A stretch of 64,000 nucleotides of DNA from Planobispora rosea (GTDB lineage: Bacteria > Actinomycetota > Actinomycetes > Streptosporangiales > Streptosporangiaceae): the NCBI RefSeq assembly GCF_014648175.1, contig NZ_BMQP01000031.1, forward strand, positions 31,124-95,123. The letters are read 5' to 3'. Both the position numbers and the translations under genes were made by a program. Of the stretch, positions 1 through 7,815 are shown in pieces. How positions within the stretch are numbered: the stretch's first letter is position 1; each line of letters begins with the position of its first letter. Below the pieces are notes generated by a model that saw only the letters and a program-made list of their open reading frames with translations, was not told the origin of the DNA and did not search any database.

Positions 1-2038
1 CCGCGGCCGCCGTCGCCTCTCCCCAGGCCAGGACGTCGCGGCGGCCGCGCCAGTAGCCGTAGCGCGCGAGCGCGGCGGCGAGCCGCACCATCAGGTCGTG
101 CTCCCCTGCCTCACCCGCCCAGGTCCAGGCCAGGCTCATGTCGGCGAGCCAGGTGTCCAGCGTCCGCGCCCAGCGGACCTCCTCGGCTCCCGTCAGCCCC
201 CGCTCGGCCCGCTCCGCCAGCTCGGCCATCACCGTGGCGTGCCGGTGCCGCAGCCGCCGCAGCTCCTCGCCGTCCATGCGGCGCAGGGCGTAGGCGCGGA
301 TGGTCTCCAGCATCCGGTAGCGGCCGACGCCCGCGTGGCCGGGCCGGGTCAGCATCGACCGGTCGGCGAGCCGGGTCACCAGGTCGGCGGTCTCCGGGCC
401 CGCCACGGCCTCGGCCGCGGCCAGGTCGAAGGTGCCGGCGAAGGCGGCGAGCCGGAGGAAGACCCGCTGCTCGTCGGCGGAGAGCAGGTCGTAGGACCAG
501 CCGATCACCGTCTCCAGCGCGCCGTGGCGGCCCACCGGGCGGGTACGGCGCAGCAGCGCGAAGCGCCCGTCCAGCCGGTCGGCGAGGTCGTCCACGGTGA
601 GCGAGCCGATCCTGGCCGCCGCCAGTTCCACGGCCAGCGGCAGCCCGTCCAGCACCCGGCAGATCTCGGCCACCCGCTCCCGCTGGCCGGGTCCGGCCGC
701 GAAGCCGGGGACCGGGACCCGGGCGCGGAACAGCTCGACCGCGTGGTGACACTCCAGCGGCGGGACGTCCAGGACGTGCTCCCCCGTGACGCCGAGCGGC
801 TCGCGGCTGGTGGCCAGGGCGATCACCCCCGGCATCCGGTCCAGCAGTTCCGGTACGGCCGGCAGCAGGTGCTCGCAGTTGTCCAGGACGAGCAGCCCGC
901 ATGCCGTACCGGCCCACTCGCCGAGCGCGTCCGTGACCGCCACACCCGGCTCGACCTCCAGCCCGACGGCGGCGGCGACCGTGTGCGGCAGCGCCGTGGC
1001 GTCCTGGAGCGGGGCGAGGTCCACCCAGAAGACGTCCCCACGGTCCTCGTCATCGGCGACCTGCTGGGCGAGCCGGGTCTTGCCGACGCCGCCGGGGCCG
1101 ACGAGGGTGACGACCCGGCCGGGCGCCAGCGCTCCGCGGACCGCCGCGAGCTCGGGCTCGCGGCCGATGAGGGCGCCGGGGCGCGGGCGGGGCCGGCGCT
1201 CCCGGCGCGTCGGGGTGGTGCGCGGCGTGAACCCCCCGGTGGGGGTCGCGGACCCGTGAACGGGGATCGCGGACCCGTGAACGGGGGCGGGGATGAGGTC
1301 GGGGACGGCGGCGAGGGCGGGACGCAGCTCGCCGCGGAGAACGCGCCGGTGCAGCTCCCGCAGGTCCGCTGAGGGGTCGAGCCCCAGCTCGTCGCGGAGC
1401 GCGTCGCGGTGGCGGGTGTAGGCGGCCAGGGCGTCGGGCACCCGCCCGGCCCGGGCGAGCGCGGTGACCAGGAGTGAGACGGCGCGCTCGCGCCACGGGT
1501 GGGCGATGGCCAGCGCGTCGAGGTCCGCCGCGGCGGGTTCCGGCTGCCCGAGGGCGAGCAGGGTGGCGGCGCGCTCCTCCCGGGCGGCCAGCCGTGTCTC
1601 CTCCAGACGGGCGGCCTCGGCCCTGGCGAAGTCGAACCCGGCCAGGGCCGGGCCCCGCCACAGGCCCAGCGCCTCCTCCAGCAGACCGAGCCGGCCGTGC
1701 GGGTCGGCGGTGCACCCGGCACGGCTCACCAGCGCGGTGAAGCGCCCGGCGTCCACGCTGTCCTCCGGGACGTCGAGCAGGTAACCCGGCGAGCGGGTCA
1801 GCACGATCCCGTCCTGGCCGAGGAACCGCCGCAGCCGGGTCACGCAGGTCTGGAGCGTGTTGCGGACATCGCGGGGCAGCCGATCGGCGAAGATCTCGTC
1901 CACCAGCTGCTCGAAGGGCACCACGGAGCCCCGGCGCAGCAGCAGGCCCGTCAGCAGGGCTCGCTGGCGATCACCGGTCACCTCGATCGGCGTGCCGTCC
2001 CGCCGGACCTCCAGCGGGCCGAGGATCATGAATTCCAC
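1..2038 (-). CDS. AfsR/SARP-family transcriptional regulator, C-terminus cut by window edge
   Basis: The reading frame runs off the left edge, leaving about 679 codons. The N-terminus opens with MEFMILGPLEV and a winged-helix OmpR-type DNA-binding domain (about residues 1-90). A BTAD domain follows (about 95-240), then an Arg/Pro linker and an NB-ARC/AAA ATPase module whose P-loop GPGGVGKT lies near residue 315. This is the order found in AfsR-type SARPs, which activate secondary-metabolite or developmental genes. The GTG at 2038 is preferred because it is preceded by GAAGGTGGGGG; an in-frame ATG at 2074 would add 12 residues. The missing C-terminus probably carries TPR repeats. The linker contains a doubled 18-20 bp unit. 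No biosynthetic cluster is visible to its right, so its target may lie to the left of the window. Confidence 0.85.
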   Translation of the reverse strand, partial: MEFMILGPLEVRRDGTPIEVTGDRQRALLTGLLLRRGSVVPFEQLVDEIFADRLPRDVRNTLQTCVTRLRRFLGQDGIVLTRSPGYLLDVPEDSVDAGRFTALVSRAGCTADPHGRLGLLEEALGLWRGPALAGFDFARAEAARLEETRLAAREERAATLLALGQPEPAAADLDALAIAHPWRERAVSLLVTALARAGRVPDALAAYTRHRDALRDELGLDPSADLRELHRRVLRGELRPALAAVPDLIPAPVHGSAIPVHGSATPTGGFTPRTTPTRRERRPRPRPGALIGREPELAAVRGALAPGRVVTLVGPGGVGKTRLAQQVADDEDRGDVFWVDLAPLQDATALPHTVAAAVGLEVEPGVAVTDALGEWAGTACGLLVLDNCEHLLPAVPELLDRMPGVIALATSREPLGVTGEHVLDVPPLECHHAVELFRARVPVPGFAAGPGQRERVAEICRVLDGLPLAVELAAARIGSLTVDDLADRLDGRFALLRRTRPVGRHGALETVIGWSYDLLSADEQRVFLRLAAFAGTFDLAAAEAVAGPETADLVTRLADRSMLTRPGHAGVGRYRMLETIRAYALRRMDGEELRRLRHRHATVMAELAERAERGLTGAEEVRWARTLDTWLADMSLAWTWAGEAGEHDLMVRLAAALARYGYWRGRRDVLAWGEATAAA
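1249..1285. repeat. short direct repeat in the SARP linker
   Basis: A unit containing CGCGGACCCGTGAACGGGG occurs twice in tandem. It encodes a repeated HGSA(I/T)PV-type stretch between the BTAD and ATPase domains. It probably reflects slippage in a flexible linker. Confidence 0.6.
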
Positions 2039-2241
2039 GCCCCCACCTTCGCCGTCGAAGGACGGGAGGACCATGCACTAATACCGGTTCGGCGAGAATC
2101 CCGGCGTTCCGGGGAAGACCGCAGGGGACGCGGAGGACGGCGGTGGCAGGGGGGAGGGGGCTACGAGGTGGCACAAGGAGGAACACCACAAACCTCGCGT
2201 CGATAAATAGGACGAATCCCACTTACGACCTGACGATTTAC

Positions 2242-2270
2242 CTACGTTAACGTAACTTACGGTTCCGTAG
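2242..2270. promoter_or_regulatory. two adjacent palindromes upstream of the desaturase
   Basis: TACGTTAACGTA (2243-2254) is a perfect 12-bp palindrome. Three bases later TACGGTTCCGTA (2258-2269) repeats the TACG-N4-CGTA plan. They lie 19-45 bp before the ATG at 2288, where an operator would overlap the promoter or leader. TetR-type repressors commonly control desaturase genes, but no such gene is adjacent here. Confidence 0.5.
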
Positions 2271-2287
2271 TCTGCGAGGGAGACCCC

Positions 2288-3220
2288 ATGCGAGAACTCA
2301 GCCAGACCGAGCTGCTGCACGAGCTCGAACCCGTCGTGGCCGGTGAGCTGGACCGGCATCTCAGGACCGCCAAGGAGTGGTTCCCGCACGAGTACATCCC
2401 GTGGTCGCAGGGCCGCGACTACGACGGCATATTCGGCGGCGAGGCCTGGTCCGAGAGCGACGCGAAGCTCCCCGAGGAGGCACGGGTCTCCCTCATCGTC
2501 AACCTGCTGACCGAGGACAACCTCCCCAGCTACCACCACGAGATCGCCACCACCTTCGGGCGCGACGGGGCGTGGGGCACCTGGGTGCACCGCTGGACCG
2601 CCGAGGAGGACCGCCACGGCACCGCCCTGCGCGACTACCTGACCGTCACCAGGGCCGTCGACCCGGTCGCGCTGGAGCGGGCGCGGATGGTCCACATGGG
2701 CGAGGGCTTCACCAACTCCTACGACGGCGTGCTGCACTCGCTGGCCTACGTCTCGTTCCAGGAGCTGGCCACCCGCATCTCCCACCGCAACACCGGCAGG
2801 GCCTCCGGAGACCCGAACTGCGAGCGCCTGCTCGCCAAGATCGCGGCCGACGAGAACCTGCACATGCTCTTCTACCGGAACCTGCTCGACGCGGCCTTCA
2901 AGATCGACCCGGACCAGACCATGCGCGCCGTGACCGACGTGGTCACCACCTTCCAGATGCCGGGCACCGGCATCGAGGGCTTCACCCGCAAGGCGATGAT
3001 CATCGCCAACGCCGGGATCTACGACCTGCGCCTGCACCTCGACGACGTGCTCATGCCGGTCCTGCGCCAGTGGGACGTCTTCGACCTGGACGGCCTCGGC
3101 CCCGAGGGCGAGAAGGCCCGTGAGGAGCTCGCCGAGTTCCTCTCCCGGACGGAGGTCACCGCCTCCCGCTTCGTCGAGCGCCGCGAGGCCCGCCGCGCCG
3201 CGCAGGCCGCCCGCGCCTGA
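2288..3220 (+). CDS. acyl-ACP desaturase (ferritin-like, DesA type)
   Basis: The 310-residue soluble di-iron protein matches the FA_desaturase_2 family, which introduces a double bond into acyl-ACP chains. The expected metal ligands are visible: E76, the E107-x2-H110 motif in EEDRH, E159, and E189-x2-H192 in DENLH. The length fits mycobacterial DesA1/DesA2 proteins. The start ATG follows GAGGGAGACCCC, a good ribosome-binding site. It stands alone between a SARP gene on the other strand and a convergent MFS gene. Two palindromes lie just upstream and suggest local control. A likely role is adjusting membrane unsaturation; the chain length and position of the double bond cannot be read from sequence. 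Confidence 0.9.
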   Translation: MRELSQTELLHELEPVVAGELDRHLRTAKEWFPHEYIPWSQGRDYDGIFGGEAWSESDAKLPEEARVSLIVNLLTEDNLPSYHHEIATTFGRDGAWGTWVHRWTAEEDRHGTALRDYLTVTRAVDPVALERARMVHMGEGFTNSYDGVLHSLAYVSFQELATRISHRNTGRASGDPNCERLLAKIAADENLHMLFYRNLLDAAFKIDPDQTMRAVTDVVTTFQMPGTGIEGFTRKAMIIANAGIYDLRLHLDDVLMPVLRQWDVFDLDGLGPEGEKAREELAEFLSRTEVTASRFVERREARRAAQAARA

Positions 3221-3275
3221 TCCCGCCCGGAACCTCGCCCCCCGGCCCCTCCCGGAACGGATCACAGGACCGGGA

Positions 3276-4502
3276 TCACGGCGCCGCGGCCAGCTCGCGG
3301 TCCCGGGTCCCGGACCGTGCCGCGCTCCCGGGCCGCAGCGTGCGGAGGAAGGACAGCACGAGCAGCGCGGCCAGGCCGGTGGTGACCGGCGGGACGAGGA
3401 AGGCCACGGTCGCTCCGGCGCGGTCCACGAGCTGGCCGGCGACGGCGGCGCCGGTCGCGATGCCCAGGCCGATCGCGCCGTTCAGCCAGGTGAACGCCTC
3501 GGTTCTGACCTCGGCCGGGACGAGCCGCTCCACCAGGGTGTAACCCGTGATGACCGCAGGGGCGATCACGAATCCGGCCAGGGCGGCGGCGCCGTACAGC
3601 GGGGGGACGGATCCGGCGAAGCTCAGCGCCACCGTGGCCGCGGAGAGCAGGGCGACGGCCACCGCCAGTCTGACCTCGGCCCCCGCCCGCCAGCGCACGA
3701 TGCCGTAGAGGGCCCCGCCGACGAGGCTGACGCCGGAGAACGTCGCGTAGATCGGCCCGGCCGCGCCGGGCTGGCCGAGGGCCGCGGTGGTGGAGGTGAT
3801 GCCGACCTGGAGGCTGCCGAAGACGGTGCCGAGAGCGACGAAGGCGAGGGCGAGCACGGCCACGCCGCGCAGCCGCAGCACGCCGCTCTGGGATCTGACC
3901 CGGACCGGCATCGGCTCGGGGGCGCCCCTGCGGACCACGGCGAACACCAGTGTGCCCGCCACGACCATGACCAGTGCCACCGACAGCGCCCAGACCGGGG
4001 AGAACCCCGTCGAGAGCGCCACCAGCAGCACCGGGGCGAGGGTGAAGGTCAGCTCGTCGGTGATCGACTCCAGGGCGAAGGCCGTGTTCAGCTTGCCCGA
4101 GCCGCCGAGAACGTGCGCCCACCGGGCCCGGACCATCGAGCCGACCTGCGGCATCGACCCACCGGCCAGCGCCGAGACCGCCACCAGCACGGCGGCCGGG
4201 GCCTGCGCGGCGGCCAGCGCCAGCAACGTGCCCAGCGCGACGGCGTGCACCACGACCTGCGGGAGGAGTACCCTGGCCTGGCCGTACCTGTCGGCCAGGC
4301 GCCCGGTCCGGGGCCCGACCAGCGCCTGCGTCACGGCCGCGGCGGCGGAGGCGATGCCCGCGGCGCCGTACGAGCCGGTGGACCACTCCACGAGCAGGAG
4401 GATGCCGAGCTGCAACATGGCGTACGGCAGGCGGGCCAGGAAGGCGGGGGCGAGGAAACGCCAGGCGCCGGGGGAGCCGAGAACGGCGAGGTAAGACTTC
4501 AA
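3276..4502 (-). CDS. MFS transporter, 12-TM type
   Basis: The 408-residue protein is a hydrophobic major-facilitator permease with about 12 predicted membrane helices. It has a loop GRLADRYGQARVL between helices 2 and 3 that matches the MFS signature, and a charged C-terminal tail. The family exports or imports small molecules by proton coupling; the substrate cannot be predicted. Similar actinobacterial proteins are annotated as drug exporters. It is convergent with the desaturase (55 bp gap) and has about 360 bp of non-coding DNA upstream. No regulator gene is adjacent, unlike the second MFS gene in this window. Confidence 0.85.
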   Translation of the reverse strand: MKSYLAVLGSPGAWRFLAPAFLARLPYAMLQLGILLLVEWSTGSYGAAGIASAAAAVTQALVGPRTGRLADRYGQARVLLPQVVVHAVALGTLLALAAAQAPAAVLVAVSALAGGSMPQVGSMVRARWAHVLGGSGKLNTAFALESITDELTFTLAPVLLVALSTGFSPVWALSVALVMVVAGTLVFAVVRRGAPEPMPVRVRSQSGVLRLRGVAVLALAFVALGTVFGSLQVGITSTTAALGQPGAAGPIYATFSGVSLVGGALYGIVRWRAGAEVRLAVAVALLSAATVALSFAGSVPPLYGAAALAGFVIAPAVITGYTLVERLVPAEVRTEAFTWLNGAIGLGIATGAAVAGQLVDRAGATVAFLVPPVTTGLAALLVLSFLRTLRPGSAARSGTRDRELAAAP

Positions 4503-4864
4503 CGGGTCTCCGTCCGAGTCCAGACGGAGCGCTGCCCGGTCCGGGAGCGCGCCGTCGTGGTGGGCTTCGACCGGGGTAGATACCGCTTATAGCGGCCGCC
4601 GTGCGGTCATTGCATGCATTCGTGTAGAACGCACCAACAAGCCATCTTATGCCACAAATTGGACTCGGTTTGTCCCTCGTCCCCCAAGGTGGCTGACATC
4701 ACATCCGTACCGCACGTCACTCCAGTCGCACCGTCCATCCCGCTCTCGTCACACTCTCCGCCCCGATGGCCCAGCACCTCGGCGGTCTCGCCGTCCCCCC
4801 GTCCCCCCGTCCGAGCCTTCCGGCCCGGCCCTTCGCGACATACCATCGACGTGGTGACCACACA
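4503..4864. other. intergenic region
   Basis: This divergent spacer lies between the MFS gene and a small plus-strand gene. It holds an inverted repeat CCGCT-TAT-AGCGG (4583-4595) and a locally AT-richer stretch around 4600-4680 that may contain promoters for both sides. I see no convincing ORF or RNA gene. Confidence 0.4.
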
Positions 4865-5167
4865 TTGACCGATACCGTCGCAATCCCCGACTTCCGCGGC
4901 ATGCAGGCCCTGAACGCCTGGCTGGCCGGCCACGACGCCGGCCTGCTCCTCCAGGGGCCCGACCCAGACGGTCCGGAACCCGTCATGAACGGCATCGTGG
5001 TACGGCAGCACCCCCTCCCCGGCGCCCTCCTGGAGCGCTGGGGCACCGTGACCGTCTGGGTGCACCACGACCCCGGCGGGGAGAGCGGCGTCCACGAGCC
5101 GCGCCGCCCGATTCCTCCGGCCGGAGCACTCGGCGCCGAACTCCCCGAACCCGGCCCGTCCCGCTGA
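4865..5167 (+). CDS. small conserved actinobacterial protein, function unknown
   Basis: The protein is about 100 residues, soluble and rich in Gly, Pro and Trp. The core around FRGMQALNAWLAGHDAG and TVTVWVHHDPGGESGVHEPR looks like a family of uncharacterised small actinobacterial proteins that I recognise only by pattern. The TTG at 4865 (LTDTVAIPDF) is chosen because the family-like part begins there. The frame stays open upstream to an ATG at 4766, but that extension is a low-complexity Pro/Ser/Arg stretch. No strong ribosome-binding site decides the start. It is flanked by unrelated genes on the opposite strand. Confidence 0.6.
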   Translation: MTDTVAIPDFRGMQALNAWLAGHDAGLLLQGPDPDGPEPVMNGIVVRQHPLPGALLERWGTVTVWVHHDPGGESGVHEPRRPIPPAGALGAELPEPGPSR

Positions 5168-5230
5168 GGGAGCGACCGGCGGCCGGGCCCGCTCTCGGGA
5201 CCGGGCATCCGAGCGGGCCCGGGCACCCCC

Positions 5231-5884
5231 TCAGCCGGAGGGCCCCACGACGGGACCGGCCGCACGGAAGACGAGCGTGAAGGAGCCCGCCTCCGTGTCG
5301 ACCCGGTAGGCGTAGCAGCCGGGGGCGCGCAACCGGGTGAAGGACGGATGGTCCCGCCAGCCGCCCGGCTTGGCGTCCTCGGCCGGGTCGAGCAGGAGCT
5401 CAGGGGCGGCGGGATCGTTGAAGGCCACCTCGCCGGGGCCGTCGAGCCGGCGGCCGCGGACCAGGACGAGCGTGTCCAGCCCGGGGTCCACCGCCCACAG
5501 CACCTTCCGCGCACCCCAGGAGCGATCCGTCAGGTTGCCGACGTCGGGATGCTCGTACTCCAGCCGGCCGTTCGGGCCCACCCCCACCGGCCCGACCCGG
5601 CCCGTGCCCAGGAGCGGCCCGAGTTCCGGGTCCGGGCGCGTGGTCCCGGTGGTGACCGGGCAGCGCTCCCCCGGCCCGAGCCGTGAGTCCGGCCACGGGC
5701 GGCGGAGCTTCGCCGCGGGGTCGGGCGTGGCGCTCCCGAAGTCCGGCGTGACGCCTCCCGGGCTCGCGGAGCCCGGGACGGTGCTCGTGGGCGCGGCCCC
5801 GGCCCCGGCCGGAGGGGAAGGGTCCGCCTGGCAGCCTGAGACCGCCAGAACCAGCAGGGCGGCGGGGAGGGAACGAGACCTCAT
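5231..5884 (-). CDS. putative secreted lipoprotein
   Basis: The 217-residue product starts MRSRSLPAALLVLAVSGCQ, a short lipoprotein signal peptide with the lipobox VSGC. The mature protein begins at Cys18, followed by a Ser/Pro/Gly-rich linker and a globular domain with two cysteines (in ERCPV and PGCYA) that could form a disulfide. I do not recognise the domain. The start at 5884 is preferred over an upstream in-frame start at 6109 because the signal peptide begins there and the upstream extension is Arg/Pro-rich noise. It probably sits on the outer face of the cytoplasmic membrane. Confidence 0.7.
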   Translation of the reverse strand: MRSRSLPAALLVLAVSGCQADPSPPAGAGAAPTSTVPGSASPGGVTPDFGSATPDPAAKLRRPWPDSRLGPGERCPVTTGTTRPDPELGPLLGTGRVGPVGVGPNGRLEYEHPDVGNLTDRSWGARKVLWAVDPGLDTLVLVRGRRLDGPGEVAFNDPAAPELLLDPAEDAKPGGWRDHPSFTRLRAPGCYAYRVDTEAGSFTLVFRAAGPVVGPSG

Positions 5885-5997
5885 ACATCTTTCTACATCG
5901 CGGGGCCGCGACCGGTTCGGCCCGATGCGGATCGGATCTCGCCGACCGGCTGCCCGCCGGACCCGCCGTCCGGCGTTTCGCGGTCCGGCGGGGACGA

Positions 5998-7233
5998 TCA
6001 GAGTTTCACGAGATCCTGCAGGGGGGTCGCGGGGTCGGCGAGACGTTCGCGGTCGACGGGGGCGGCCATCCGGATCAGTTCCTGGACCGGGGCGACGCCC
6101 TCGTCCCACCGGTTGACGTGCATGCCCGCCACGACGTGCCCCCCGGCCAGCCAGAAGGTGTGGAAGCCACGCGCCTCCAGGTCGCCGCGGACGACGACCT
6201 CGTCGTAACCGCCCGGGGCGAACCAGCCGGAGAACTCCATGCCCACGTCGTACTGGTCGGTGTAGAAGTACGGCAGGCGGTCGTAGACGACCTCCTGCCC
6301 GAGCATGGACCTGGCCGCGGCCGGTCCGCCGTTGAGGGCGTTGGCCCAGTGCTCGACGCGGATGTGGGCGCCGTACCTCGGGTGGAAGGCCTCGGCCACG
6401 TCGCCGGCGGCGTAGACCGCGGGGTCGCCGGTACGCAGGGCCGCGTCGACGCGGACGCCGTTCCCGACGGCCAGGCCCGCCCCCTCGGCGAGCCCGGTCT
6501 CCGGCCGCGCGCCGACGCCCACGATCACCGCATCGGCCGGGATCTCGTCCCCGCCGTCCACCGTCACCGCCCGGACGTGCTTGTCACCGAGGAAGCCGGT
6601 CACCCCGCGGCCGAGCCGTACCTCGACGCCGTGCCCCCGGTGGACGGCGGCGAAGAAGGCGCCCGTCTCCGGCCCGAGCGCGGCCTCCAGCGGCACGGGC
6701 CGGGGTTCGACGACGGTCACCTCGCAGCCGTGCTCCCGCGCGGCGGCGGCGGCCTCCAGGCCGATCCATCCGGCGCCCACGACGACCACCCGGCCGCCGC
6801 CGCGGACGGCGTCGCGGATCCGCTCGGAATCGGCGACGGTGCGCAGGTAGTGCACGCCGTCCAGGCCGGCGCCGGGCACGTCGAGGCGGCGCGGGGACGA
6901 GCCGGTGGCCAGCAGGAGCCTGTCGTAGCCGAGGCGGGCGCCGTCGTCCAGCTCGGCCCGGCGGGCACCCCGGTCGAGACGCGTCACGCGCCTGCCGAAG
7001 ACCGGCTCGACGGCGTTCTCGCGGTACCAGCCCTCGTCGTGGACGTAGATCTTGGCTCTCTCCTCCTTTCCGAGCAGGTAGCCCTTCGACAGCGGCGGCC
7101 GTTCGTACGGCCGTTCGGTCTCGGCGCCGACGAGGACGACCCTGCCGGTGAACCCCTCCTCCCGCAGGGTCTGGGCGGCCTTCGCCCCCGCGAGGCCCGC
7201 TCCGACGATGACGAATGTCTGCTCGGTGGCCAT
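5998..7233 (-). CDS. NAD(P)/FAD-dependent oxidoreductase, ferredoxin-reductase type
   Basis: The 411-residue flavoprotein has an N-terminal FAD-binding Rossmann motif (VGAGLAGAKAA), an ATG-type box (LLLATGSSPR) and a second dinucleotide motif VVGAGWIGLEAA near residue 150. The later AAGDVA FAD motif precedes a C-terminal reductase domain. This is the plan of rhodocoxin/putidaredoxin reductases, which pass electrons from NAD(P)H to a ferredoxin. No ferredoxin or P450 gene is adjacent, so the partner is unknown. The start ATG follows AGAAGGGG. It lies 50 bp behind doxX on the same strand and is probably cotranscribed with it. Confidence 0.85.
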   Translation of the reverse strand: MATEQTFVIVGAGLAGAKAAQTLREEGFTGRVVLVGAETERPYERPPLSKGYLLGKEERAKIYVHDEGWYRENAVEPVFGRRVTRLDRGARRAELDDGARLGYDRLLLATGSSPRRLDVPGAGLDGVHYLRTVADSERIRDAVRGGGRVVVVGAGWIGLEAAAAAREHGCEVTVVEPRPVPLEAALGPETGAFFAAVHRGHGVEVRLGRGVTGFLGDKHVRAVTVDGGDEIPADAVIVGVGARPETGLAEGAGLAVGNGVRVDAALRTGDPAVYAAGDVAEAFHPRYGAHIRVEHWANALNGGPAAARSMLGQEVVYDRLPYFYTDQYDVGMEFSGWFAPGGYDEVVVRGDLEARGFHTFWLAGGHVVAGMHVNRWDEGVAPVQELIRMAAPVDRERLADPATPLQDLVKL

Positions 7234-7283
7234 GGGAGCCCCTTCTCTCGGCTCGGGTGCCGCTACGGTCTGAGGACTCAGAG

Positions 7284-7724
7284 TCAGTATGAGGATCCGC
7301 CGCGTCCGGCGGGCGCGTATCGGGAGGCGAGCAGGGCCAGCGCCACCGCTCCCGCCATGAGGCCGAGGTCCCGCAGCGCGACGTCGTAGAAGCCTGGGCC
7401 GGTCAGCAGGTTGACGATGATCCCGGCGAGCCAGGCGGCCACGATCCAGCCGCCGAACCGCGGCAGCAGCGCGACCATGATCCCGGCGACGATCTCGATG
7501 ACGCCGACGGCGTACATGGCCTGCCCGGCGGTGCCCGGGATGATGCCGTCGATCCACGGGGCGAGGTAGCGCGGCCAGTCGGTGAGCAGGCCGGTGAACT
7601 TGTCGAGCCCGAACAGGATCGGCGCCGCGGTGAACACCACGCGCAGGAGCAGGAACGCGCGGTAGGCGGGGTCGGACGGGGAGACCCTCCCCGGAGAGCC
7701 GGTGGCCGGAGTGGTGGATGCCAT
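7284..7724 (-). CDS. DoxX-family membrane protein
   Basis: The 146-residue protein has four predicted membrane helices and the DoxX-type beginning (FLLLRVVFTAAPILFGLDKF). In mycobacteria a DoxX protein works in a membrane-associated redox complex against oxidative and thiol stress; extending that role here is inference, supported by the oxidoreductase gene 50 bp downstream. It is the first gene of the pair. A regulator gene with a possible metal- or cluster-sensing domain is divergent, and two inverted repeats lie in the shared 91-bp promoter region. Confidence 0.8.
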   Translation of the reverse strand: MASTTPATGSPGRVSPSDPAYRAFLLLRVVFTAAPILFGLDKFTGLLTDWPRYLAPWIDGIIPGTAGQAMYAVGVIEIVAGIMVALLPRFGGWIVAAWLAGIIVNLLTGPGFYDVALRDLGLMAGAVALALLASRYAPAGRGGSSY

Positions 7725-7750
7725 GACTGCCTCCTCTAAAAACAGGATTC

Positions 7751-7794
7751 GCTTCAGTTAGAAGCTAGACCTCTTCCCTCATTTCGTCAATGAG
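7751..7794. promoter_or_regulatory. two inverted repeats in the doxX/regulator divergent promoter
   Basis: GCTTC-AGTTA-GAAGC (7751-7765) and CTCATT-TCGTC-AATGAG (7778-7794) both lie in the 91-bp gap between doxX and the HTH regulator gene. The position and symmetry fit operators of a dimeric winged-helix protein, most simply the divergent regulator itself. Confidence 0.5.
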
Positions 7795-7815
7795 AGTTGG
7801 CTATAGAGTGGTCGA

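Noticed and set aside
3120..4592. Long plus-strand ORF opposite the MFS gene
   Set aside because: It is a high-GC shadow frame with Gly/Arg/His-rich sequence, no domain, and it fully overlaps a clear membrane transporter on the other strand.
4766..4864. Longer N-terminus for the small plus-strand protein
   Set aside because: The extension is low-complexity Pro/Ser/Arg and lacks a ribosome-binding site; the recognisable part begins at 4865.
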